Source: Macquaria australasica
Taxonomy: Eukaryota > Chordata > Actinopteri > Centrarchiformes > Percichthyidae
Length of the DNA: 64,000 bases
Assembly (NCBI GenBank): GCA_005408345.1
Contig: SEMN01000334.1
Span: 1 to 64,000, forward strand
Direction of reading: 5' to 3'
Below are positions 46,750-58,556 of this stretch, piece by piece. Position 1 is the first letter of the stretch. Each line of letters starts with the position of its first letter. The notes beneath the pieces were generated by a model that did no database searches, had not been told where the DNA came from, and saw only the letters and a program-made list of their open reading frames with translations. The position numbers and the translations under genes were made by a program.

Positions 46750-47267
46750 CCAACCCAGCAGATCATGCATCTGTTTTTGTATGGTGCATGTTAGCTGCCC
46801 AGTGTTCTATGCTTGCTATATCTATGAAATCGAGAAACCAAAGTTGTATATTGACTGAGTGGTGAGCTCTCCATCTACAGGCTATTAGCGGCATAGAAGC
46901 TGTAAGGCCAGCTAGCAACAGAGCTCCGAAGTGGAACGGTCATTACGTAACAAGACTGAAGGAGAGTAAGGAATTAGTTTGGACTATGTGCTTGACAGGC
47001 TCTGTGAAACCCTCCTCCAGAAATCTACAACCCCTGAGCAGCCTTGGGCACCCCCAGACCACAAGTGCACAGGGTGCAGTTTGGTGATGGTATAGCTTTC
47101 ATTTTCTGCAATGTGCAAGGAGTGATGTATGTTCTATGCGTGAAATTAAAATGAATAAAATGGTGGTGTTCCTGGAAGATAGTTATAGGTAGGGACGTGG
47201 TGTACTGGTGTCCACAGAGTTGTGTGAAATGCATGTATAGAGAGAGGTGTGTTCCATGGTACACCAT
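46750..47267 (-). pseudogene. L1/Tx1-like ORF2 C-terminal fragment
   Basis: The minus strand reads HHHFIHFNFTHRTYITPCTL then KMKAIPSPNCTLCTCGLG, the conserved cysteine-containing segment before the FW-CP motif in fish L1/Tx1 ORF2. The downstream part is scrambled by frameshifts. Confidence 0.7.
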
Positions 47268-47299
47268 AAGTGCTTTTCTGGGTGCCTTGGAGTGCTCAG

Positions 47300-49307
47300 A
47301 GGCCCACAGATGTCACAGAGAGTAAGCACACCATAGTAGTAACTACTCCACTGAGCGAATGAAATTAATTGCCTGCCCAAGAGATTATTATTTTGAAATA
47401 TAGGTGGATAGCCTGTGCATGATTTTTACCCCTTTCAAAGTATGTTCTCTGCTCTGTGCTGCTGACGTCTGGCAACTGCTGAGAGCAACAGATAAGGAAA
47501 GTGTTTATCTGTGAGTAGGGGCTGTTGCTCCGGGATGGAATCTTCTGCTTCACAGCCGTGAGAAAAGTTAGTATGGATATTCATGGTCCTCAGAGGATGA
47601 ACTTATGGACAAAATATACATTTACATACTGCTAAGGTTTGAAATTGTCAGTATGTTGTTTCTTTCATACCTGTACAGTTGGGTGCAATAACTATTACAG
47701 ACTCTTACCATGTTTCATCCCAAAGAAGCCAAACATTTCAAACAGACCAAACTCGTTGAATATTGACAATATTTTAAACATTATATTACCTATTATATTA
47801 CATGCCTATTTAATTTATGCATTCTCTCCTTTTGTGGAGTTCATACTGGCATGTTTCTTCCTCTTCCTCCTGGCTTCTCGTGGCACTATAGTCTGCTGTG
47901 TACCTATACAATGCTGGCACATGCACAATTCTTTATTGCTGTTCAATGGTACTTTCTGGTCTTCTTGTGTGTCTTAATACAATTGACAGTGATGCGGAGT
48001 GGGAAGCCAGTGAAGAATCTTGTCCCTGTTGCCAAACACTGTCTCAAGGGGTTGGGAGCATCAGTGTACATTTACTGTGGCCATGTACAACAAACATGCC
48101 TTCTCAACTGTGACTGACCACTGGCAACTAAATGTAATGTTTACCCTTAGTTTGGTTCCCATTTGAACTACAAAGAAGATACATACTGTATATACATAAC
48201 ATGGAATACACACATGAACAATGACAGGTGTAGAAATGTGGTGAAGGGTTGTAGCAATGTGTGAAGATGTCGAAAGTTTCCAATTGTGGTGCCACCAGTA
48301 TGTGGCTGGGTGTTGGGGGGGAGGGGGTTGCAGTAACATGTAGAGCATGTCAAGTGTCAACAAATGGAACACCCAGGGTCTGTTTGACTGACACATCCAC
48401 TGTCCATCTGCTTTCCAAGAAAAGCTAATATGGAGAGGAAACGGATCCTCTCATCCTCATCTTCAGTTTTCCATTACCTATGATGCATTGCTGTTTTATT
48501 AGTGAAAAACAACATTGCATAACTGACAATTGTTAAATTATTAAAAATTGTGAGTGGATTTACATTAGAGGCTAACCCATGTTTTTAAGCCCTACTGAGA
48601 CTGCTCTTTCAGATTGTTTTCTCTTAGCTTCTCGTTTGTCTTAGAGTAAACCCCAGGTGAAAAGTGAACTACTGAACATGGACATAGACAGAGTCTTTCT
48701 TTTACTGAGCCTTATACTTTAATTTGTCATCTGTCTGTAGGTCAGGTCTACCTGGCTTTAACTGAAGCATCACTTTCTCCCTTCACACAGCAGTTGAAGA
48801 TGGGCAGAATACAGTTAAAGATTCAGTAGAGTACAGGTTGGTTTGGTTAGAAAGGGTTCCTGTTTATTTTTTAAAGATCCTTTCCTGGACATTGATTGGA
48901 TAGTTTGACAGTAGAAAGTGACAGAAAACTTTTGGATGACTTGCAATAAAGGTTGCTGCGTGATCAGAACCAGGATTGTCATGATTACATCCATCTTAGA
49001 CCACCCAGTTACAAGGGCATCCTACTGCACATTTAAAATGACAAATTCAAAGAAGATCAAGTTAAAGTGAAAATGTGGGCGTATGTACTTGTGTGCTTCT
49101 TCAAATGAGCACATATTAATATGTACAGTATATTTTCACTAGGTAAAGCAACTGAGAGAGTTTACAGGTCCCAGGTCTGTGTGTATTATGTGTATGTTGT
49201 TATAATACAGCAGGGATACACCTTGTACTTTCTTTTCTTTTCTTTCTGACTCATTTCTGGGTATCATTTGAGCTCTTTAAACAAACATGCTTTTTTTCAT
49301 GTTTAAG

Positions 49308-49342
<35 letters not shown>

Positions 49343-51280
49343 GGCAAGAACATCATTACCATCATGTCATGATACCAGCATGTTTCATGCCTTGCTCTGC
49401 CCTCCGACAAGGCCTGTGATTGGCTGAGGCAGCGGAGCACTCACTTCCTCTTTGGCTGAAGCAGTTGTTCACGAGGGTTAGCATTTGAGAGCTGCATGTT
49501 CTCACACACACATACACACCCACACACATGCACACACACAGCCTCTAAGCTGGTTTTATCCAGGCATTTCCTCATCCTCCCTCTGTTTGTTCACTCAGTG
49601 GCCTGTGATTTACCACAGAAAGTTCATTGTGCTTACACAGCAGTCTGGTCATGAGTCTGAGGTTAACTATGACACAAAGCATGCTTCTGATAAACACACA
49701 CACAAGTTATAATTAATAGAACACACAGGAGGAAGCACTCATACAAAAAGCATAACAGTAATGTCTTTGTACTCTGTATAGATAAAGAATCTAGAGCGAG
49801 AATAATGCTTACAATTATTATTGTTCAAAACAGCATCCATCTGTAGCATGCATCCTGTTCCATATCCCGTTTAGTGAGAAACACATTTTTAAACCGGTAA
49901 CTAAATAGTCACGTTCAAGTTAGATTTCTCATTCTCGCCTTTAGAAAAAGCTCAGAAGTTATGAGGTCAAGACATGGACTCAACCCATGTCTTCAGAGTT
50001 TAATGATGTCATACATTACCTTAATAGCATACTTCCCAGCATGCATTGCATATATCTTGATTTGTCATTTTTCTTATAGTCTGAATAAAAACACATGATA
50101 GAGATGCTCTGAATGTAAAGGGACTCACAGATTAAAAAGAGGATGGGTAAAACTGAAGCAGCAGAGTCACGCTGGAAAAACACTGCATTTCCCATAATGC
50201 ATCTATTTACTGTTTTTACCCGCCCTGCCGGGTAAATGCCCACACCTCCAGTTTTTAACATAGGCTGTCTGCCCAAGCAGAGATAACCCTGATGACATCA
50301 TCATGTGAGGACACACTCAAATCCAAGTGCTTATGATTTTAGGATGAACTAGCTCACTATAGTTAGAGTTCTCAGATTTCCTCCACTTCAAACACATCAG
50401 TTGTGTCCTGAGAGACACTGAGAAGCTGCTCCTTTTCTACTTAACAGTAACACAAGGATTGCTGTTGAGCTGGATTAGGTTTTTTTTATTTGTGTTTCAC
50501 TTTTCAGACACAGTGGTATGCCATGTAACCAAAAGTGGGTCATGTCATAAGAAAGAAGCTCAGGTGGAGTTCATACATTAATGGATGAATATACAGTACA
50601 GTAATGATCATGTTTGATTATGAACATAACTCTGGAGGTGCACAGGAAGAGAGAGCAGAGTGACAGAAGGGAATAAAGAACAAATTAAGAAATATATTCG
50701 GAGAGCACACACATGGGAAATGTGAAACAAGTTCCATTTCTCTGTGTACGCAGTCACATCATCACTACTCATAAGTTTTACAGGTTTCCCCACTTATTTG
50801 TCTCCGCTGTTACATCCATCCATCAAAAAGACAAAACAAAAACCAAATTTTCCTGTCCATGACACTCTGACCCCTAAAAAACCAGCAGAGCACCAATTGG
50901 CCAAAGTCTGCTGCCATGCGTTCTGTGATTGGCTGAAGTGCTTGTTCATGCATGGGGCATGCAGGCAGGGCGTGTCAGCATCCTCTGGAGGAAGTCTGTT
51001 TGTCTGTCTGTCTATTACTGCTGCTACAGTGAGTTGGCTTCAGACCGAGGGACTTTCTGCTCACTGCAGCTGAGGCTACTTTCACTTTTGGAATTTCAAT
51101 GAGATTTCTGCAAAAGACAGGTCACCTGTATGTCTGCTACACATCGGTCTCTATAGAGTTAAAAGTAACTCTTACTTTGAGAGAGTAAATGTCAACAGCA
51201 CAGTGGTTCATGCCATCCCCCTTAAAGTCACTCATTTCTCAAAGAGTTCCCAGTCATTAAACCTGACCCTGAAGGTCAAA
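47300..51280. other. Gene-free stretch
   Basis: No exon or known element recognised apart from a GT repeat (49311-49340). Two patches with inverted CCAAT boxes (about 49420 and 50930) could be regulatory but have no associated exon. Confidence 0.4.
49311..49340. repeat. (GT)n microsatellite
   Basis: About 14 GT units. Confidence 0.95.
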
Positions 51281-51488
51281 ACACAAGAACATTTCACAAA
51301 ACACAACGACATTACAGAAAGGGAGGGACAACTCTTCTTGTTTGTGATTGGAACGAACCCAAGTCAATTCAGAGTTTATTCAATGGATGTGTTAAGGGGG
51401 GCGGTGCTAGATTGGATCAACCGGAGGGATGCTCTAAACTCATTGCTGCTGTGATTGGTTGTTTCGCTGTCAGGCAACTGATGACATG

Positions 51489-51628
51489 CGGTCGAGGCAG
51501 ATGACTGCCCACCTAGAGCCTGGTTCTGCTCGAGGTTTCAGTCTAGACCTGCTCTACTCGAAAAAGTGCCCTGAGATAACTTTGTTATGATATGGCGCTA
51601 TATAAATAAAACTGAATTGAATTGAATG
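51489..51628 (+). repeat. L2-like LINE 3' end, copy 7, internally deleted
   Basis: GTCGAGGCAGATGACTGCCC joins directly from CTCGAGGTTTCA to GTCTAGACCTGC, skipping the AAAAGGGAGTTTTTCC block, then runs to the GAATTGAATTG tail. Confidence 0.85.
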
Positions 51629-52300
51629 TTTAAGGCCAGTTGAGGCCAAAGATTTGTGATGAGACGAAACCGTTTTAGAGTGTTGCAGAAAAAAGTTGCA
51701 GAGGTGTGAACTGGCCCGTCTCAGCTCAACTCAAGCCGGCTGGCTACTTGACAAGCCAGCTTGTCAAGTCGCCAGTGGCTGGTTTTAGAACATAAGGGGC
51801 ATCACCTGTTTCAACAGCCAATCAGCTGGTAGCGAAGTCAGCTGGTCATCTCGACCCTCTCGTTTATTTTTTGTTTTCGCCATTTCATCAATATTAGAAA
51901 TGCAACAGTAGCAAGTAACTCACTATCACTATCCTCATATTTTTTTGCAATTGCTTAAACACTTGTTGCGGATATTGGGTCATCATGTCAAAACTCTACA
52001 CAAGCCAAATACGGTTTTTGCCGATAGCTTACACACTGACAGTGAATGCTTAGACAAAAGCATCAAAACCTTTAACTTTTGTAACCATGCCTTAAACAAG
52101 GGCACCAAAAGTACAAGCATATTTTCTGCTTTGCACTTTGTCTGGTATGTTTAGCATTTTTAATAGAAGTGTTTTCCCAGTGATTGCAAGAGATTTCATT
52201 CTTGAATGAAGTGTAAAAAACAGTGTGTACCGTTTTGCAAGAAGTGTGTTGCAGAGCAGAAAAGTGTTGTCCCTCCCTTTCCATAATCTGAAAGGTTATT

Positions 52301-52342
52301 GTGTTTTGTGAAATGTCGTTGTAGCGACATTTCACAAAACAC
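52301..52342. repeat. Perfect 18-bp palindrome of the TTTTGTGAAATG motif
   Basis: GTGTTTTGTGAAATGTCG and its exact reverse complement are separated by 6 bases. The motif recurs at 51290-51313, 54854-54913 and 56874-56903. Confidence 0.9.
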
Positions 52343-54850
52343 AGCGCCCCGTGTGGTTTCCTGCCAAACAACAATTCAAAGGGAGAAAATCCTGTTGAGG
52401 CCTGGGGAACCTCCCGCACTTCAAACAACAGAGCACCAAGCCATTTACCCAATTGCGACTATCATCGTGAATCATGGACTTAAGGGTTTTATTCAGCCTT
52501 TCCACAAGCCCGTCAGGTTGCGGGTGGTAAACACTCGTGCGGGCTGATTTGACGCCCAGTAATTCATACAGCTCTCTCAGTGTATGTGACATAAACGAGG
52601 TGCCCTGGTCAGTCAGAATCTCTTTCGGGACTCCAACTCCGGAGACTACATAGTCTGCGCCACCCTCTTAGCCGAAATAGAGCGCAAGGGCACCGCCTCA
52701 GGATATCAGGTTGCGTAATCTACTAAGACTAGCACAAAGCGATATCCCCGAGCGCTGCGGGAAAATAGCCCGATGAGGTCCATTCCAATTCTCTCAAATG
52801 GGACCTCCATTAACGGTAAGGGGTGCAACGGCGCTCTGTGGGTGGCCGGCTGATTTACCAAATGGCATTCGGGGCAAGACGCGCACCACCGACATACATC
52901 ACTCCAAATACCTGGCCAGTAGAAATTGGCCATTATCCGGTTTAGTGTTTTTTCACTCCCCAGGTGACCAGCCATTGGGTTGTAGTGAGCTGTCTGAAAA
53001 ACCATTTCCCGATGGCTTTTTGGCACCAACAATTGGGTGTTTATTTCTCCAGTCTGAGTGTCACGACTCACTCTGTATAGCCTATCCCTAAGCAAAACAA
53101 AGTGTGGATATGTCTGTGCTGCGTCAGGGTGCACCAGTTGACCATGAATTCTCGAAGGCTGAGCGTAGAGTATCATCACAAGACTGCTCGAGTGGAAAAT
53201 CAGTGGAGGCTCCTCATGTCCCTCCTGCCTCTCTGCAGCGTCGGACGACCTTGTGTCACCGCTGAGCACAGCACACATACCACATGTCCCTCTCTGTTGT
53301 GCGCGCACCCCTATTAGCTTGCTAAACCCTGCCCAATCTGTGCGTAAGACGGGAGCTAACCACGGCCTTTATGCTATGCGTTTTGCCGTTATACTTAATT
53401 TGAACTGGCACTACTGGGTACTCGTGAATATCCCCATGCACACACCTAATTTTCACCCATGATGCCTCCACCAATGCCCCGGGCCGAACCAGGTTCGGTG
53501 TACACCCCCCTGGATCCTTACCGCTGTATGTCCCTCCTGGACCTGGGGAGGGGGCCGGAGGGCCGGCAACCCGAACCACCTGGCCGACCTCACCTCCAGC
53601 ACTCCTGCCCTGATGTCTGAGGAGCCCTCGGTGGGGTGGAATAAGAGCCTACCGTGGCAGGAACCGGAGGAGGAGGCGGAGAAGGAGAAAGGTTTGTGCG
53701 TGGGGCTGATGATGAGGCAGCCCCACTGAGCCTCCTCCAGGGAGCCGGGATGGTCAGGAAACTGACAGGTGCCGGCCCTCAGATGGTCGGTGCACGGTGA
53801 GGTGGTCCTCGGCCAGGGTGACGGCGGTCTCCAGGTCCTTCGGGCGATGGCACTTTACCCACTCGGCGGTCTCGGCTGGGAGTCCCTCCATGAATTGCTC
53901 CATCACCACCCGTTTGAGCATCTGCCGCTCACCAGTCGTATCTCCCGGTTCCAGCCATCTCACGGCCGCATCACGCAGCTGCTGCGCATAGGCAAACAGT
54001 CTTTCGGCGGGGTCCAAACGAGCTTCACGGAACCGGCGGCAATAGTCTTCTGGGGAGCAGCCCATCCGGTCCAGGACAGATGGTTCTTGATGTCGGCATA
54101 GCTCCCCCTCCAAGACGCTGGCAGGCTGAGCGTCGCGGTTTGCGCCTCCCCGGATAGCAGCGGGAGCAGGCGCACAGCCCACTCCGCCGCCGGCCAGTTG
54201 CATGCCCTCGCCGTTACCTCAAATGCCTCGAGGAAGGATCGCGGGTCATCTGCAGCTGTCATCTTCGGCAGCGAGATGCCAGAGAGCGGTGCAGTGGTGG
54301 CGGGCCCCGTGGTCCTCTCCGTGCTCCAGGCTGTCTCTCCGATTGGGCCTGGAGCGCCTCCAGCTGCTGGCGGTTCACTGCCGTCTGCTCCCGGTGCATC
54401 GCCACTAGCTCCCCTAGCATCTGGGCCAGGGCCGCTACAGGCTGTAAAGTCGGCGGCTCCGACATTTCTTCTGTTGACACGGCCCCACGTTGGGCACCAA
54501 TGAAGCGACAATCGCTACCGCGGGTCTGTCAACAGAGAACTTATCACACGCTGGAAGTGTGTAGGAGCCGTTCGGCCCGTTTATTTACAACTATTTACAA
54601 CTATGTACAACACTCTTGACGTTCTGGTCCTCTGGCCTGGTCCGTCATTCCGGCCAGCTTGGTTCCTCTCAGGGCGCGTTCTCCACTCCTTCCCAGCCAG
54701 CTTCCTCAGGGCTGCCACTACTAATATATAAGCACAGATTGATTAATGCGCTGCACCTGTGTTTCTCAGGGCTACCCGCACTGAGCTCCTGAGCCACTCC
54801 TCCACTTTTCCCACTCTGCAGCCAAGCTCAAACCACGCCCCACCACCACA
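52343..54850 (-). mobile_element. Gypsy LTR retrotransposon with reverse transcriptase deleted
   Basis: Read on the minus strand: a 350-bp LTR, a primer-binding site, a gag-like region (54480-53754; ADDPRSFLEAFEVTARACNW, MEQFMEGLPAETAEWVKCHR), and a protease-like region (53579-53322; IKYNGKTHSIKAVVSSRLTH). Integrase follows directly: its HHCC finger with GHLGSEKTLNRIMANFYWPG and CASCPECH, then the core start IGMDLIGLFSRSARGYRFVL, and, after frameshifts, VYHPQPDGLVERLNKTLKSM and ASTGFSPFELLFGRKPHG. The whole reverse transcriptase/RNase H segment is missing. The 3' LTR is also absent: the element stops at the palindromic motif near 52342. Stops and frame changes make it inactive. Confidence 0.85.
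54482..54850 (-). repeat. Gypsy 5' LTR and primer-binding site
   Basis: The 350-bp LTR (54850-54501 on the minus strand) begins TGTGG and ends TTCA, with a TAAATAAA polyadenylation signal inside. It is followed by TGGTGCCCAACGTGGGGC (54499-54482), an 18-base tRNA primer-binding site. Confidence 0.75.
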
Positions 54851-54853
54851 GTC

Positions 54854-54913
54854 GTGTTTTGTGAAATGTTGTTGTGTTTTGTGAAATGTTGTTGTCTTTT
54901 GCCAAATGTTGTT
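54854..54913. repeat. 20-bp minisatellite, three units
   Basis: Three tandem units of GTGTTTTGTGAAATGTTGTT, the last one diverged (GTCTTTTGCCAAATGTTGTT), starting three bases outside the gypsy LTR. Confidence 0.9.
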
Positions 54914-55679
54914 TTGCCATTCAGGGCCACCATAAATGACCATTCAAAATATAAATATGTCAACCATCCATCAGCAACCACAGCAAAGGCATGGTCCCGT
55001 TTAATCCTAAATCTAGTGGGGGAACAGCTAGCAGTTTCCAGCCGAGGACCTCAGGCTGTGCAGATAGGTGTAGGGGAACAGCCATTGTGAAATATCTGGA
55101 GCCACAAGGAACCTTAAAAATAAATGAAGTAATACAATCTGAGATCATATTACATACTGTAGATTAATATGATTAATATATCTTTTCATTGTTTTAGTTA
55201 AAAGGCTGGCAGCCACATTCTGTACAAGTTTCTTCTTTACACCTGACAAACATTGTTGTCAGTGTTCTAGTCTCGAGGAAATTAATGCATGGAGAACAAT
55301 TTCTGCATCTTTGAAAGTCAAAACTGATGTTATGTTGGAGATATTTCTCAGATGGTAAAAACAGGAATGGACAAGCTTGCCCTAATTGGATATATCAAAA
55401 ATTAGACTGGAAACTGTTTTTCACTACAGGCTCGATGTAGTGCAAAGGCACCAAAATATAACTTCATGTGCAGATGCAGATTTTCAGGGCCAATGAACAA
55501 GTCTACTCTTGTCTCAAAAATGGGCTTAATGTCTCCAAGTAGCCTGCGCCTACCTCTACCTGTGCATGATGGCTACCTTGCTGCTGTGGCCCTATCTTTC
55601 TATATTGAGTTTGCCTTTGATAATAACCATCAATAATAGAATCTTTCAGTTCATTTCATTATAAATTTAATTTATATTT

Positions 55680-55870
55680 AGTTTAGACAGAAAAAGGTTA
55701 AGAGACGTGCTCAATTGTAAGTTGGGTGTTAAAAAAAATATTTTTTTCATGTCTGTGACATATTCTACAGATATAGACATTGAAACTGAAACTGAAAGGC
55801 ATAAAAAAAAGCTGAAAGGCGCGCGTCACGCGGAAAAAATAGGCGATACTCCGAATCTCTAGATGAGCCA
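55680..55870 (-). repeat. Dispersed repeat, inverted relative to 27.2 kb
   Basis: Reverse complement matches 27225-27425, including TCTAGAGATTCGGAG, ATATCTGTAGAATATGTCAC and the TTTTTCTGTCTAAAC end. Confidence 0.65.
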
Positions 55871-55886
55871 CGCTGAAGATGTGCGT

Positions 55887-55968
55887 GACACTGGGTTCAC
55901 ATAGGAGGCGGACGTGTCGCGAAGCGCCGGGAATTGCTGCCTGCTTCCATTCGGCGCCCATGTTACCT
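55887..55968. mobile_element. Terminal fragment of the GCTGGGTTCACATA MITE
   Basis: Matches the reverse complement of the right end of the MITE in txnip intron 3, from CTGGGTTCACATAGG through GAATTGCTGCCTGCTTCCAT to GGCGCCCATGTTA. Only one end is present. Confidence 0.75.
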
Positions 55969-56512
55969 GCTCAGGTAGGCAGTGTGTCCTGGGCGTAAGG
56001 ATTGTATTTTTGTTGATATGTTATCTGATCCTGCAGCCAGCTATTGTTCTTTGGTCATGTTATGCAGGGCCAGATTATCCCACTAGGGGGCCCCAAGGCA
56101 AAAATGAGATTTGGGCCACCTGGAGGGCACGGGGTTTATGACCTATACTGCAGCCAGCCACCAGGGGGTGATCGAGATGTTTTGGCTTCACTTCTGGGGA
56201 GCTGTCATGTCATCCATCTTTTTGTTTTTACAACAGAACAAACACAAATACATACAAGTACATACATGTCAAATACTATATGTAATACAAAATTATATAA
56301 TTCCTACATCCGTTCAAACAAATATTTTGTCCGAAAACAGACCGAAAATAAAATAATATTGAGTTATGATATTATGGAAAAATCATAACTTGGGATCCCA
56401 GGTTTTTGATATTGTCAGGTTCTCCCATTTATTTATATTCAAACTTTTAGCTCTACCTTTCAAAATGATCTTTTCTTGCAAATAATAATGTTTGAGAAAT
56501 AAAATGAGGAGC

Positions 56513-56766
56513 TCAAAGCCAGCTTTTTGTGTGAAATATATATACATTGCCAAGCAACACAACAGTGTTCAATAATATATTTTGTTCATCTTGAAAACCC
56601 CAAATAATATTGAGAGGGGATAAAGGTAAATGGATTGCTTGTTCAGATAACCAATCTGCCACTTGCTGCCAAAAGGATGTAACAACTGGACAATACCAAA
56701 ATATATGCATAATGTCCTCCTCCTCATCAGCACAGAATCTAAAGATATTGTCCTGTTATTCTCCAT
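56513..56766 (-). pseudogene. L1/Tx1-like ORF2 C-terminal fragment
   Basis: The minus-strand frame reads MHIFWYCPVVTSFWQQVADW then LPLSPLNIIWGFQDEQNILL, a good match to the end of fish L1/Tx1 ORF2. The other frame carries the residues just before it, so one frameshift is present. Confidence 0.75.
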
Positions 56767-57171
56767 AACTTAAGCATTTTCCTTGTCAGTAGTATCTTAT
56801 AGAAAAGTTTTAACTGAAAAGCCCATAAATACAAGATGATCAGTAAACAAACTAGTATCAAACACATTTTTCACAAAACACAACAACATTTGACAAAACA
56901 CACAATTTTCCCACAAAAGAATCACTTAAAAATTCACTAATTGCCGAATCCAGAGTTATAGAGTCACTGTCATTCATGTGTGCAAGCCAGACACAAGTGG
57001 TTGGGAGGCTGGATTAAAGGAAATGCTAGTGTGCTTGCTCTATGGGCCACACAATGTGGAAGATCTGGGTCATTTTATGCCCGGATGTTGAACTTTTTTG
57101 GCTTCATGCGCCACTGAGCAACTTTCACAGGAATGAACAGGGCCCTGCCTCTGACACTGTATCATTTAATT

Positions 57172-57400
57172 TCAATTCAGTTCAATTTTATTTATATAGC
57201 GCCATATCATAAAGTTCAAATCTCAGGGCACTTTTTCATATAGATCAGGTCTAGACCAACTCTTTCTATTTACAGAGACTCAACAATTCCCACCGTGAGC
57301 AAGCACTAGGCGACAGTGGTAAGGAAAAACCCGAGCAGAACCAGAACCAGGCTCTGGTTGGGTGGTCATCTGCCTCGACCGGAAAGAGAGAGAGAGCGAA
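57172..57400 (-). repeat. L2-like LINE 3' end, copy 8
   Basis: Reverse-oriented copy starting TTCAATTCAGTTCAATTTTA and ending near the CATCTGCCTCGACCGG segment. Confidence 0.85.
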
Positions 57401-57763
57401 AGAGAGGGAGAGCAGGAGGAACATACAGTTCTACATAGAGATGTAAAGTAATAGTTGTGGTAACAGTATTGATGTTAATATTAATAAAAATACTAATAGC
57501 AATATAATAATAGTAATACTAATAATAAGATCAATAACAATAATAGCAGCAGAGCCTGTTGAGCAGGAGCACGGGGGCAGCAGGTGGCTGCAACCATAGA
57601 TCCAGACTCTACAGCTCTGGAGGCAGAAACACCTGCAGAAAGCAACAGAAGGAGAGAGAGAGAGAGGGGAGAGAAAGCATACAAGTATGGAGGACACTTT
57701 TTATACATCCATGACTATGGCCCAGACTGAAAAACACCAGCAAGCCCCACCAGCCACTCTCCA

Positions 57764-58264
57764 CCCACGCACACAGCTTCTCCACCCGCATACAAAGCTT
57801 CTTTCAGTTTCTCCACCCGCACACAAAGCTTCGTTCAGTTTCTCCACCCGTATACAAAGCTTCTCCACCCGTACACAAAGCTTCATTCAGTTTCTCCACC
57901 TGCACACACAAAGCTTCATTTAGTTTCTCCACCCGTACACAAAGCTTCATTCAGTTTCTCCACCCCCACACAAAGCTTTATTCAGTTTCTCCACCCATAC
58001 ACAAAGCTTAATTTAGTTTCTCCATCCATACACAAAGCTTCATTCAGTTTCTCCACCCGTACACAAAGCTTCATTCAGTTTCTCCACCCATATACAAAGC
58101 TTTATTCAGTTTCTCCACCTGCACACAAAGCTTCTCCAACCATACACAAAGCTTCATTCAGTTTCTCCACCCGCACACAAAGCTTCTCCACCTGCACTCA
58201 CAGTTTTTCCCCTTGTACAGTTTCTCCACCTGTGCACACAGCTTCTCCACCTGCGCACACAGCA
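57764..58264. repeat. 31-bp minisatellite with a HindIII site per unit
   Basis: About 16 or more imperfect units built on TTTCTCCACCCGTACACAAA followed by GCTTCATTCAG. A shorter unit without the ATTCAG part is mixed in. Nearly every unit contains AAGCTT. The reading frames through it are a by-product of the repeat. Confidence 0.9.
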
Positions 58265-58317
58265 ACTCAACCAAACACAGTATGCAAGATGGAACATGAA
58301 TCACAGACATGTTGTTG

Positions 58318-58322
<5 letters not shown>

Positions 58323-58353
<31 letters not shown>
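58323..58353. repeat. (CA)n microsatellite
   Basis: About 15 CA units. Confidence 0.95.
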
Positions 58354-58358
<5 letters not shown>

Positions 58359-58527
58359 ACATACCTGGGCCTGTAAGAATGAGCAAGTGAGCGAGAGAGG
58401 AAGGAGTAAAGAGACTGAGGGGGTGTGGAATGTCTGGCTGCACCTTCAGCAAATCAACTGCAAAACAAGTTTTACCATGAGGACAGGAGGACCTCAACCT
58501 GACCTCAACCTCCCTGCTCCTCCCTCC

Positions 58528-58556
58528 AACCAACCAACCAACCAACCAACCAACCA
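58528..58556. repeat. (CCAA)n microsatellite
   Basis: Seven CCAA units. Confidence 0.95.

Noticed and set aside
47639..47977. 112-residue hydrophobic frame
   Set aside because: AT-rich intergenic sequence; no family match, no splice or promoter context.
57687..57923. Open frame through the 31-bp minisatellite
   Set aside because: The frame exists because the repeat unit happens to lack stops in it; there is no start context, splice structure or family match.
57764..58264. Possible CRISPR-like regular array
   Set aside because: Units are contiguous with no unique spacers, and the genome is eukaryotic.
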